From Miniphocaeibacter sp012841535 (GTDB lineage Bacteria > Bacillota > Clostridia > Tissierellales > Peptoniphilaceae), in NCBI RefSeq assembly GCF_049274025.1, contig NZ_JBASRV010000053.1: 24,022 bases of DNA. The stretch is one strand, 5' to 3'. The position numbers and the translations under genes were made by a program. The number at the start of each line of letters is the position of its first letter. The first letter of the stretch is position 1. The notes under the pieces were generated by a model, which was not told the DNA's origin, searched no databases, and saw only the letters and a program-made list of their open reading frames with translations. Positions 8,027 to 14,170 of the stretch are shown one piece after another.

Positions 8027-8965
8027 ATGAGTAGAAAAAAGCTATCGGGGAAAGCTTATAAAAAACGAAGAAGGCAAATAATGAGAAACAGGCTTTTCCT
8101 AATTATAATTATTGTAGTTATGGTACTATTAGCAGTAAATCTTTTTTCTTTAGGTAATGGTGATGACAGCGAAGATAGATTTACAAGACTAATTGGAACA
8201 AGTGATTACGATAGAACCGAAGATGAAAAAAATAATAATAGAAACACTGACATAGATGTAGAGTATTCAGAAGCAACAGATGTTGAAGGTTGGAAAGCAA
8301 ATATAGAAAAAGCGGAAAAAACAAATGAGAATGCATCAGTAATTTTGGAAAATTTCGAGAAAATCCCAGAAGAATTGCTGAAAATGGCAGGTACTAATCC
8401 ACAAACCATTGACTTTGTTGCAAAATATGCCGATATTTCAATAAAATATAAATTTAATTATCCAAGCAAAATATATAAAGATGTAGACTATCCTTATTAT
8501 ATTCAATGGGATCAAAAATGGGGTTATAAAGAATATGGCTCAGGAGTAATTGGAAGTGCTGGATGTGCACCAACTTCATTAGCCATGATGTTGTCAGGAT
8601 TAACAGGATATAATATTACCCCAGATGAAATTGCAGATATTTCAATTAATAACGGCCATGTTGGTGATTACGGAACAGGATGGGATTTGTATCCTTTTAT
8701 TGCTAGAGAATACAATTTAGATATTAAGGAATTACAAATAGACAAGGAAGCCTTATTGGCTGAATTAGACAAGGGAAATCCAGTAATAATTTCAGTAGGT
8801 CCTGGTACGTTTACTACAATTTCCCATGTCATGCTAATAGTAGGACATGATGACAATGGTAATTTGAAAATATATGACCCAAATAACTTGAAAAATAGTG
8901 AACAAACATGGAATTTTGATGACTTCAAAGAGGAAGTTAAAAAAATGTGGGCTTTTAGTGAGTAA
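8027..8965 (+). CDS. Membrane-anchored C39-like (papain-fold) peptidase
   Basis: A 312-residue protein with a basic N-terminus, one membrane segment at about 23-43, an acidic, asparagine-rich linker (46-100) and a C-terminal C39_2-like cysteine protease domain (about 140-312). The catalytic set is visible: C180 in SAGCAPTSLAM, H267 in ISHVMLIVG and D284/N286 in IYDPN. The YPYYIQWDQKWG opening and WAFSE ending are typical of this family. With the N-terminus inside, the domain faces the cell surface, where such proteins probably act on wall peptides or secreted proteins. It is not a bacteriocin exporter: there is no ABC transporter part. The RBS AAGGAGG lies six bases upstream. The methyltransferase gene starts five bases after its stop, so the pair is likely co-transcribed, though a functional link is not evident. 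Confidence 0.82.
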   Translation: MSRKKLSGKAYKKRRRQIMRNRLFLIIIIVVMVLLAVNLFSLGNGDDSEDRFTRLIGTSDYDRTEDEKNNNRNTDIDVEYSEATDVEGWKANIEKAEKTNENASVILENFEKIPEELLKMAGTNPQTIDFVAKYADISIKYKFNYPSKIYKDVDYPYYIQWDQKWGYKEYGSGVIGSAGCAPTSLAMMLSGLTGYNITPDEIADISINNGHVGDYGTGWDLYPFIAREYNLDIKELQIDKEALLAELDKGNPVIISVGPGTFTTISHVMLIVGHDDNGNLKIYDPNNLKNSEQTWNFDDFKEEVKKMWAFSE

Positions 8966-8970
8966 TATTT

Positions 8971-9678
8971 ATGGAAAAATTAAAGCAATATAAAAAAGAA
9001 TTTAATTATACCTATACATTAGGACCTTTTCCAACATTTGAACTAATAAACAGTAGGCCAGAAAAGGTGGAGAGGGTTATTTTATCGGAAAAATTCAATG
9101 AACTAGATAAAATAATTTCACTTTTAAATGAAAAGAAAATCCCTTTTTCCTTTGAGCCTAGAACATTAGAGAGAATAGGAAACAAGAAGAATATTTATGT
9201 AGCAGGTGTCTTAAAAAAATATGCTGAAAATATAAAAGAAGGCAATCATCTGGTTCTGGATAATATAAGTGATATGGGTAATTTAGGAACTATAATAAGA
9301 ACAATGGTTGCCTTTGGTCTTAAGGACCTAGTCTTAATTGGTAATAGTTGCGATATTTTCAATCCTAAGGTAATAAGAGGAAGTATGGGAGCCTTGTTTA
9401 AAATAAGATTTGAATATTTTAAAACCATAGAGGACTATATTAAAAAGTTTAACAATAAAAAATATGCCTTTATACTAGATGAGGATTCAAAGGATATTTT
9501 AAAGACAAATATAGAAAAACCATATTCATTAATTTTTGGAAATGAAGGTTCAGGCTTAGGAAAAGAATATTATAGAGCAGATATTGACAAAATTATAATA
9601 GAACAAAGTAGTGAAGTAGATTCATTAAATTTACCAATAGCAATAGGAATAGGTATATATACAATTAAAAATAAATAA
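8971..9678 (+). CDS. SpoU/TrmH-family RNA 2'-O-methyltransferase
   Basis: An S-adenosylmethionine-dependent ribose methyltransferase of the trefoil-knot SPOUT class, 235 residues. An N-terminal substrate-binding part (1-90) precedes the knot domain with its three motifs: DMGNLGTIIRT (101-111), FGNEGSGLG (189-197) and DSLNLPIAIGI (217-227). The third motif usually reads SLNVSVA; here it is SLNLPIA, as in some TrmH-like paralogues. Target RNA (23S rRNA or tRNA) cannot be read from sequence. No strong RBS precedes the ATG; only GTGAG inside the end of the upstream gene is available, so translation probably depends on coupling to the C39-like gene five bases before. A terminator follows directly. 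Confidence 0.88.
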   Translation: MEKLKQYKKEFNYTYTLGPFPTFELINSRPEKVERVILSEKFNELDKIISLLNEKKIPFSFEPRTLERIGNKKNIYVAGVLKKYAENIKEGNHLVLDNISDMGNLGTIIRTMVAFGLKDLVLIGNSCDIFNPKVIRGSMGALFKIRFEYFKTIEDYIKKFNNKKYAFILDEDSKDILKTNIEKPYSLIFGNEGSGLGKEYYRADIDKIIIEQSSEVDSLNLPIAIGIGIYTIKNK

Positions 9679-9686
9679 TAGAAAAC

Positions 9687-9727
9687 AAAAACCTACTTAC
9701 TTGTATTTACAAAAAAGTAGGTTTTTT
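9687..9727 (+). terminator. Terminator after the methyltransferase gene
   Basis: Twelve-base arms rich in AAACCTACTT / AAGTAGGTTT (9687-9698 with 9715-9726) enclose a 16-base loop and run into a T tract. Confidence 0.85.
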
Positions 9728-9784
9728 AAGAAGTAGTTTCAATTAGAATATAAATAGAATATCTATTAATAAGGAAGGTAGTAA

Positions 9785-10459
9785 ATGTATAAGGCGTATG
9801 TTTTTGATTTAGATGGAACAATTATAGACAGTTTAAATACAATAGCTGATTGTTTTAATGAGGAATTAGAAAAACTAGGATACAAGCCGGCAGATGTCGA
9901 ATTATTTAAATATTTTGTAGGAGATGGTCCTAGAATACTAACAGAAAGAGCTATTAAATATATAGTGGATAGGGATAATCTTACTTATTCTAAGGAAGAA
10001 AAGGAAGAAATTATTAAAGAATTACATTTAAACTATTTAAATAGCTATAACAGTATAGATGATAATTATACAGAAATTTATAAAGGAATAAGAGAGTCTT
10101 TAAAATATTTAAAAGAAAAAAATAAAAAAATAGCAGTTTGTACAAATAAACCTTTAAAAGCAGCAAAAAATGTTCTAGAAAATAATTTTGGTAAAAATTA
10201 TTTCGATTATATAATTGGACTTGATGAAAATACACCAAGAAAACCAAATCCATATATGATGGAAAAATTAATGAAGGATTTAGATTTGAGAAAAGAGGAA
10301 ATAGCATATTTTGGAGACACATCGACAGATATGTTAACAGCTAAAAATGCAGATGTCTATGGAGTTGGAGTAACTTGGGGATTTAGGAAGAGGGAAGAAT
10401 TAGAAGAATATGGAGCAGATAAAATAATTAATGACCCCTTAGAAATTATGAATATTTAA
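9785..10459 (+). CDS. HAD-superfamily phosphatase, phosphoglycolate-phosphatase-like
   Basis: A 224-residue haloacid dehalogenase-type hydrolase. The nucleophile D8 and acid D10 lie in FDLDGTIIDS, motif II is VCTNKP, motif III is the lysine of RKPNP, and motif IV is YFGDTSTDM. A helical C1 cap domain fills residues 15-80. The pattern and length fit Gph/PpaX-like phosphoglycolate or pyrophosphate phosphatases, but HAD substrates are hard to tell from sequence. AAGGAAGG upstream of the ATG is the RBS. It is a single-gene unit between the methyltransferase terminator and the sRNA locus. Its transcript probably ends near the hairpin at 10471-10492, although the canonical T tract of that hairpin is on the other strand. 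Confidence 0.85.
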   Translation: MYKAYVFDLDGTIIDSLNTIADCFNEELEKLGYKPADVELFKYFVGDGPRILTERAIKYIVDRDNLTYSKEEKEEIIKELHLNYLNSYNSIDDNYTEIYKGIRESLKYLKEKNKKIAVCTNKPLKAAKNVLENNFGKNYFDYIIGLDENTPRKPNPYMMEKLMKDLDLRKEEIAYFGDTSTDMLTAKNADVYGVGVTWGFRKREELEEYGADKIINDPLEIMNI

Positions 10460-10463
10460 AAAT

Positions 10464-10569
10464 ATAAAAAGGCAGACTAGGGGTAGTCTGCCTCTTGTTT
10501 ATTATGGATAGGGGATCCATATTTAGATATTTTAATTACAAGGGGTGTAATTTATGATTTAATATCTAA
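10464..10569 (-). ncRNA. Putative Fur-controlled small RNA, copy A
   Basis: A minus-strand RNA of about 105 nt. Its predicted 5' end (about 10569, seven bases from the -10) coincides with the first base of a nine-pair outer stem (10561-10569 with 10523-10531). Inside it is a hairpin AATTACA/TGTAATT with loop CCCCT (10534-10552). A second hairpin TATGGAT/ATCCATA has loop CCCCT (10503-10521). The third is a nine-pair hairpin GGCAGACTA/TAGTCTGCC with loop CCCC (10471-10492), directly followed by TTTTT, a canonical terminator. All three loops offer CCCC, suited to pairing with G-rich ribosome binding sites. A short reading frame (ATG at 10520 on this strand) has no RBS and is cut by a stop in copy B, so the RNA is likely non-coding. 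I match it to no named family; FsrA is a functional analogue, not a homologue by sequence. Confidence 0.8.
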
Positions 10570-10574
10570 GTATT

Positions 10575-10604
10575 ATTATAGACTCATTGATAATCATTGT
10601 CAAT
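10575..10604 (-). promoter_or_regulatory. Consensus promoter overlapped by a Fur-box-like palindrome, copy A
   Basis: On the minus strand TTGACA (10598-10603) and TATAAT (10575-10580) are exactly 17 bases apart, a perfect sigma-A promoter. ATTGATAATCATTGTCAAT (10586-10604, read on the plus strand, centre 10595) is a 9-1-9 palindrome with one mismatch and matches the Fur 7-1-7 core TGATAAT-N-ATTATCA at 13 of 14 arm positions. It covers the -35 and most of the spacer, the classical position for repression. PerR and Zur cores fit less well. Confidence 0.82.
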
Positions 10605-10748
10605 TAAATAAATAATTGGATAAGCTTTTAATATAAAATATAAATTTCATATACTAAGTTTTAATATAATAAATAAGGAAGAAAAGAATATAAAAATAAT
10701 ATGTTTTTGTTTAGGGAAAATTAATATTCTTAATTAATTTATTAGAAA

Positions 10749-10853
10749 ATAAAAAAAGCAGACTAGGGGTAGTCTGCTTCTTACTACTATGGAAGGGGAT
10801 CCATAATTAGATATCTTAATTACAAGGGGTGTAATTTATGAGTTAATATCTAA
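10749..10853 (-). ncRNA. Putative Fur-controlled small RNA, copy B
   Basis: The sister of copy A, 284 bases upstream in its direction of transcription, about 105 nt. The same layout holds: an eight-pair outer stem (10846-10853 with 10807-10814), an AATTACA/TGTAATT hairpin with loop CCCCT (10818-10836), a TATGGA/TCCATA hairpin with loop TCCCCT (10788-10805), and a ten-pair AAGCAGACTA/TAGTCTGCTT hairpin with loop CCCC (10756-10779) leading into a T run. Compared with copy A, the G-C pair 10471-10492 of the terminator stem is an A-T pair here (10757-10778), a compensatory change. The loops and stems are better kept than the linkers. The CCCC loops are identical, so the copies probably share targets. 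Confidence 0.8.
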
Positions 10854-10858
10854 ATATT

Positions 10859-10888
10859 ATTATAGACTCATTGATAATCATTGTCAAT
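10859..10888 (-). promoter_or_regulatory. Consensus promoter overlapped by a Fur-box-like palindrome, copy B
   Basis: TTGACA (10882-10887) and TATAAT (10859-10864) on the minus strand with 17-base spacing, and the same 19-base Fur-like palindrome (10870-10888, centre 10879) as in copy A. The AT-rich block further upstream (about 10911-10932; in copy A about 10627-10648) is also conserved between copies and could act as an UP element. Confidence 0.82.
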
Positions 10889-10947
10889 TAAATAAGATAT
10901 TCGATAAATTTTTAATATAAAATATAAATTTAATATTAAAACAAATT

Positions 10948-10970
10948 AAAAAAGCAGGTTGAACCTGCTT
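10948..10970 (-). terminator. Terminator of the chorismate mutase-maf-DUF523 operon
   Basis: On the minus strand a seven-pair hairpin AAGCAGG/CCTGCTT (10952-10970) is followed by six T (complement of A at 10948-10953), twelve bases past the DUF523 stop. It insulates the sRNA genes from the upstream operon. Confidence 0.88.
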
Positions 10971-10981
10971 AGAAAGTAACT

Positions 10982-11419
10982 TTATTTTGAAGTAACTATA
11001 TTTTCAAAATTATTTTCATTAAATATTTTTATTCCATTATTATTTAATAAATTTGCTGTTATGCCCTTTCCCTTAATTAAATTATTTGAAAAAGTTCCAT
11101 CGTAAATTTTTCCAAATCCACAAGAAGGACTTTTAGACTTTAAAATTGCATATTTAATATTAAATAAGTTACATAAATTTAAGGCTTCATTAGCACCCTT
11201 AACAAATTCTTTGGTCTTGTCTTCACCATTTTTGTTTATAATTTTATCTCCAACTATTTCACAAGGTATTCTAGGAGTTGGTAGTCCACCGGCTTGTTCA
11301 GGACAAAAGGGAATAAGGCAAAAATCATCGGAAATAAAATTAGAAATATTTACTTTTTGCTCTCTACCATCATACCTGCATTTACAACCTAGCAAACAAG
11401 AACTAACTAAAATTTTCAT
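10982..11419 (-). CDS. DUF523 protein (TudS-like, probable iron-sulfur enzyme)
   Basis: A 145-residue cytoplasmic protein of the DUF523 family. The characteristic start SSCLLGCKCRYDG (6-18), the FCPEQAGGLPTPR block (38-50) and the KSPSCG block (96-101) are present. The three conserved cysteines C8, C39 and C100 are those expected to bind a 4Fe-4S cluster in the characterised member TudS, a thiouracil desulfidase that turns 2- or 4-thiouracil into uracil. Whether this protein has the same activity is inference. It overlaps the end of maf by 17 bases, is the last gene of the operon, and ends at a good terminator. Confidence 0.82.
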   Translation of the reverse strand: MKILVSSCLLGCKCRYDGREQKVNISNFISDDFCLIPFCPEQAGGLPTPRIPCEIVGDKIINKNGEDKTKEFVKGANEALNLCNLFNIKYAILKSKSPSCGFGKIYDGTFSNNLIKGKGITANLLNNNGIKIFNENNFENIVTSK

Positions 11420-12080
11420 TTATTCTCCTTCTAATTTCAACTACTGGAAATCCAACCATATTATAATAATCACCGTAAACACTATCTACTAAAAAAGTTC
11501 CAACTTGTTGCACTCCGTAAGAACCGGCTTTATCCATAGGTTCTTTAGAATTAACATATTCCTTAATATATTTTAAAGAATAATCTGTCTCCTCTACAAA
11601 TTTAACTGCAGACACAGAATAAAATAAGTCGTAATTATTTTCATCTATAAAAATACATACAGAAGTTGCAATATAATGTAATTTTCCTAAAAGGGATTTT
11701 AAGGTTAAGAAAGCATCTTCTTCATCCTTAGGCTTTCCTAGAATTTTGTCTTCAGTTACAACAATAGTATCGGCAGAAATAATAAGGGAATCTTTATTGT
11801 TTGCATATATATTTTTTGCTTTTTCCAAAGCAATTTCACTACAAGAAATAGATGAATCCTGTAAAAAACTTAAATTTATATTATCATTAAAGGATTGTAA
11901 AAGAATTTTTTTTTCGTTGATATTTGGTTTAATAATTTTAAAATCCTTTGTAATTTCTTTAAGTAATTCAATTCTTCTAGGAGAAGAACTACCAAGAATA
12001 ATAGGGTATCTTCTCTTGGGATTTAATTTATTAGTAACATTAAAAACCCCAATATTGTCTATAAAATTATTCATCAACAT
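11403..12080 (-). CDS. maf: Maf-family nucleotide pyrophosphatase
   Basis: Maf proteins hydrolyse non-canonical or pyrimidine nucleoside triphosphates to monophosphates and are tied to septum control. The family signature LGSSSPRRIELL begins about 28 residues in; SADTIVV with GKPKDEEDA, and EPMDKAGSYGVQ follow in order. At 225 residues it carries an N-terminal extension of about 25 residues before the usual start. Two in-frame ATGs (12080 and 12074) are possible: AAAGGA lies only two bases before the first and eight before the second, so 12074 may be the real start. The gene overlaps the end of the chorismate mutase gene by up to 14 bases and the DUF523 gene by 17 bases, indicating coupled translation. 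Confidence 0.87.
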   Translation of the reverse strand: MLMNNFIDNIGVFNVTNKLNPKRRYPIILGSSSPRRIELLKEITKDFKIIKPNINEKKILLQSFNDNINLSFLQDSSISCSEIALEKAKNIYANNKDSLIISADTIVVTEDKILGKPKDEEDAFLTLKSLLGKLHYIATSVCIFIDENNYDLFYSVSAVKFVEETDYSLKYIKEYVNSKEPMDKAGSYGVQQVGTFLVDSVYGDYYNMVGFPVVEIRRRINENFS

Positions 12081-12351
12081 TTTCCTTTATAATTTTGTTT
12101 TGCATGTCCTTGCTAATATCCATTAATGATTTAAAAAAAGTTACTAAATATTGGCTATATTCTTTATTTTGTAATAAGTTTTTATTCTTTTCTATAATTA
12201 AGTTTTCCCTACTAGAATCTAAAACTTCCATATTATTTTTTATTTTATAGTCAACAACATATTTAACAAGATCCATTCGCTTTTCAAATAAAGCAATAAT
12301 TTCCCTATCTACCTTATCAATTTCTTTTCTTATACTTTCTAAATCATTCAT
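12067..12351 (-). CDS. Chorismate mutase, AroQ type (monofunctional)
   Basis: A 94-residue all-helical AroQ-class chorismate mutase, converting chorismate to prephenate for phenylalanine and tyrosine synthesis. The active-site residues align with the E. coli P-protein set: R8, R25, K36, D45, E49 and Q84 correspond to R11, R28, K39, D48, E52 and Q88. It is a stand-alone domain without prephenate dehydratase or DAHP synthase. No other aromatic amino acid gene is in the window. It is the first gene of a three-gene operon with maf and DUF523, with GGGAG as RBS. Salvage roles such as isochorismate-pyruvate lyase exist in this fold but the residues fit mutase. Confidence 0.85.
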   Translation of the reverse strand: MNDLESIRKEIDKVDREIIALFEKRMDLVKYVVDYKIKNNMEVLDSSRENLIIEKNKNLLQNKEYSQYLVTFFKSLMDISKDMQNKIIKENVDE

Positions 12352-12379
12352 AATAATCTCCCTATAAATATTTTATTAA

Positions 12380-12408
12380 ATTATACCATATAATATTATT
12401 TAAAAATG
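12380..12408 (-). promoter_or_regulatory. Extended -10 promoter of the chorismate mutase operon
   Basis: On the minus strand TATAAT (12380-12385) is preceded by TGG, giving an extended -10. The -35 position reads CATTTT, which is weak. It overlaps the first of the regulator repeats at 12402-12430, so the DeoR-type regulator might also touch this operon. Confidence 0.45.
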
Positions 12409-12474
12409 AAAGAAAATGATGGATTATTTTCAAAAAAATGAAAGTTAATGCTTGATTATGATTGAAAATGATGG
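12402..12474 (+). promoter_or_regulatory. Putative operator repeats of the DeoR-type regulator
   Basis: Two copies of ATGAAAG-N2-AATG-N4-GATTAT lie exactly 32 bases (three helical turns) apart (12406-12426 and 12438-12458), and a shorter third copy, TTGAAAATGATGG, follows at 12462-12474. Read on the other strand the motif is a series of TTTC/CATTT blocks, reminiscent of sites of DeoR-family sugar regulators such as AgaR. They overlap the regulator's own promoter and so would give autoregulation. Confidence 0.55.
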
Positions 12475-12480
12475 TATACT
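12452..12480 (+). promoter_or_regulatory. Sigma-A-type promoter of sugar cluster 1
   Basis: TTGATT (12452-12457) and TATACT (12475-12480) with 17-base spacing, about 20 bases before the regulator's start codon. It should drive the regulator, kinase, nagB, EIICB, EIIA and dehydrogenase genes, which have no terminator between them. Confidence 0.7.
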
Positions 12481-12500
12481 TTAAGAAAGAGGTAGATAAA

Positions 12501-13244
12501 ATGTTATTTGAAGAAAGAGCAAAGTTAATTATAGAACAGCTAGAAGAAAAAAATACAGTTTCTAACAAGGAACTTATTAAATTATTAAATGTTAGTGAAG
12601 CTACCATAAGACGGGATTTAGACGTTTTAGAAGAAGAGGGAATATTAAACCGTGTACATGGTGGAGCTGTACTTAAAAAAATAGAGGTAAAAGAAGACAC
12701 AGCAGAAGAAAAATTTGTTTCAAGAATAAAAGAAAAGAAACAAATAGCAAAAATAGCTTCAATATTAGTAGAAGAAAAGGACTTTATATTTTTAGACGCC
12801 GGAACAACAACATTTGAATTAATTCCATATTTACAAGATAAAAATATTACAGTAGTAACTAATGGACTAATGCATCTTGAAGAGCTAATGAAATATAATA
12901 TTAACTCTTACTTAATAGGTGGGTATATAAAAAAATCAACAAAGGCCTTAGTTGGTTCAATAGCTTTAAATAATTTAAAAGCTGTTAATTTTTCAAAAGC
13001 TTTTATTGGAATAAATGGAATAGATAGTAAATACGGATTTACAACACCAGATGTAGAAGAAGCTAACATTAAAATCAAGGCAATAGAAAATTCCTTAAAA
13101 GCGTATATTCTTGCAGATGAATCTAAATTTGGGAAAGTCTACTTTTCTAAAATTGCAGAATTAGACCAAGGAACTATTATAACAAACGATAGAAGTAAGG
13201 TAAGTGATGAAATTAAGAAGAAAGCTAAAATATTAGGAGTCTAA
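12501..13244 (+). CDS. DeoR-family sugar regulator (FruR/LacR-like)
   Basis: A 247-residue repressor-type regulator. The N-terminal winged HTH (about 5-57) has the family signature SEATIRRDLDVLEEEGILNRVHGG (split: helix at 32-44, wing to 55). The C-terminal DeoRC sensor domain, related to ribose-5-phosphate isomerase, shows DAGTTTFELIPYL (99-111), VTNGLMHL and LIGGYIKKST. It probably senses a sugar phosphate made by the genes it controls. I place the start at ATG 12501 because AGAGG lies upstream and the protein then begins MLFEERA as in relatives; a reading frame open from 12462 adds 13 unlikely residues. The kinase gene begins one base after its stop, the usual fruR-fruK arrangement. Its C-terminal half is duplicated 5.36 kb downstream. 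Confidence 0.88.
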   Translation: MLFEERAKLIIEQLEEKNTVSNKELIKLLNVSEATIRRDLDVLEEEGILNRVHGGAVLKKIEVKEDTAEEKFVSRIKEKKQIAKIASILVEEKDFIFLDAGTTTFELIPYLQDKNITVVTNGLMHLEELMKYNINSYLIGGYIKKSTKALVGSIALNNLKAVNFSKAFIGINGIDSKYGFTTPDVEEANIKIKAIENSLKAYILADESKFGKVYFSKIAELDQGTIITNDRSKVSDEIKKKAKILGV

Positions 13245-14146
13245 GATGATTTATACAACAACATTAAATCCTTCTATTGACTATATAGTAAAAGTTTTAG
13301 ATTTTAAAGAAGGAGAAACAAACAGGTCATATTATGAAATAAAAATTCCTGGTGGAAAGGGAATTATGGTATCGAAACTTTTAAATAATTTGGGAATTAA
13401 TTCCCGTAATATTGGTTTTATTGGTGGAAATACAGGAGATTTTATAGAAAAATCTTTAAGGGAAATGGGAATAGGAACAGATTTTACAAAAATAAAAGAT
13501 GATTCAAGAATAAATATAAAGCTAAAGACAGATGTGGAAACGGAAATTAATGCAAAAGGTCCTAAAATAACATTAAAGGAAGAAAATAGTTTTTTTGAAA
13601 AAATTAAAAATATTAAGGAAGATGACCTAGTTGTTTTATCAGGAAGTATTCCAAATTCTTTAAGTAATGATTTCTATGAAAGAATAGTAGTTGAATTAAA
13701 TAAAAAAAATATTCAATTTATTATTGATACAACAGGAAAAAAGTTACTTAAAGTTTTAAAATATAAACCTTTTTTAATTAAGCCAAATAAAAAAGAACTA
13801 GAGGAATTATTTAATGTAGAAGTAAATAGTATTGAAGAAATAATTGTTTATGGTAGGAAACTATTGGACCTAGGAGCTGAAAATGTAATAGTTTCATTAG
13901 GTGCGAAGGGGGCGGTGTTTGTTAATAAGGACATGTCAATATATACTCCGGTAATTAAAGGGAAATTAGTAAATAGTGTTGGTGCAGGCGATTCTATGGT
14001 AGGGGGCTTTATATTTGGTATAGAAAACAAACTTTCAGTAGAAGAATCCTTTAAGTGGGCAGTAGCTTCCGGAACAGCAACGGCCTTTTCAGAGGATATA
14101 GGTAATAGAGAATTTATAGAGGACATTTATAGTAAGGTGAAATTAA
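12864..14146 (+). repeat. Imperfect direct repeat, regulator-kinase block, copy 1
   Basis: About 1.28 kb covering the last half of the DeoR-type regulator and nearly all of the kinase. The second copy is at 18219-19501, offset 5355 bases, with the same one-base spacing between the two genes. Similarity falls off in the last ten codons of the kinase. Confidence 0.85.
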
Positions 14147-14157
14147 ATTTTTTATAG
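13246..14157 (+). CDS. PfkB-family kinase, 1-phosphofructokinase-like, copy 1
   Basis: A 303-residue ribokinase-fold kinase that should phosphorylate fructose 1-phosphate or tagatose 6-phosphate to a bisphosphate. It opens with TTTLNPSIDYIV (substrate aspartate D12) and has DSRINIKLKT with R88, SGSIP, and the anion-hole/catalytic NSVGAGDSMVGG with D249. Overall it follows FruK of B. subtilis closely. One odd point: the first PfkB signature reads PGGKGIMVS, with methionine 41 where almost all FruK/LacC/Pfk-2 proteins have the asparagine (N43 of E. coli Pfk-2) that touches the sugar phosphate. Its RBS (TAGGAG) is inside the end of the regulator gene one base upstream. A paralogue with the same substitution lies at 18601. 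Confidence 0.87.
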   Translation: MIYTTTLNPSIDYIVKVLDFKEGETNRSYYEIKIPGGKGIMVSKLLNNLGINSRNIGFIGGNTGDFIEKSLREMGIGTDFTKIKDDSRINIKLKTDVETEINAKGPKITLKEENSFFEKIKNIKEDDLVVLSGSIPNSLSNDFYERIVVELNKKNIQFIIDTTGKKLLKVLKYKPFLIKPNKKELEELFNVEVNSIEEIIVYGRKLLDLGAENVIVSLGAKGAVFVNKDMSIYTPVIKGKLVNSVGAGDSMVGGFIFGIENKLSVEESFKWAVASGTATAFSEDIGNREFIEDIYSKVKLNFL

Positions 14158-14170
14158 GAGAGTAGAAGAT

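Larger units (their letters stand above)
10461..10934. repeat. Tandem duplication carrying the two sRNA genes
   Basis: Two direct repeats of about 190 bases, 10461-10650 and 10746-10934, with about 95 unrelated AT-rich bases between them. The repeat unit spans terminator, RNA body, promoter, Fur-like box and the AT-rich block upstream of the promoter. No terminal inverted repeats, target duplications or transposase are visible, so this looks like a gene duplication rather than a mobile element. The stretch holds no supported protein gene. Confidence 0.85.

Noticed and set aside
10447..10520. Short minus-strand peptide gene inside sRNA copy A
   Set aside because: No ribosome binding site precedes the ATG and the frame is stopped after five codons in copy B.
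10471..10551. Plus-strand RNA with three GGGG-loop hairpins, for example a sponge for C-rich sRNAs
   Set aside because: Only the minus strand has a consensus promoter at the right end and a T tract after the strongest hairpin; the plus-strand hairpin is followed by TCTTG, a poor terminator tail, and no plus-strand promoter is seen.
12462..12500. Earlier start of the DeoR-type regulator
   Set aside because: The extra 13 residues overlap the promoter -10 region and lack an RBS; ATG 12501 gives the family-typical N-terminus.
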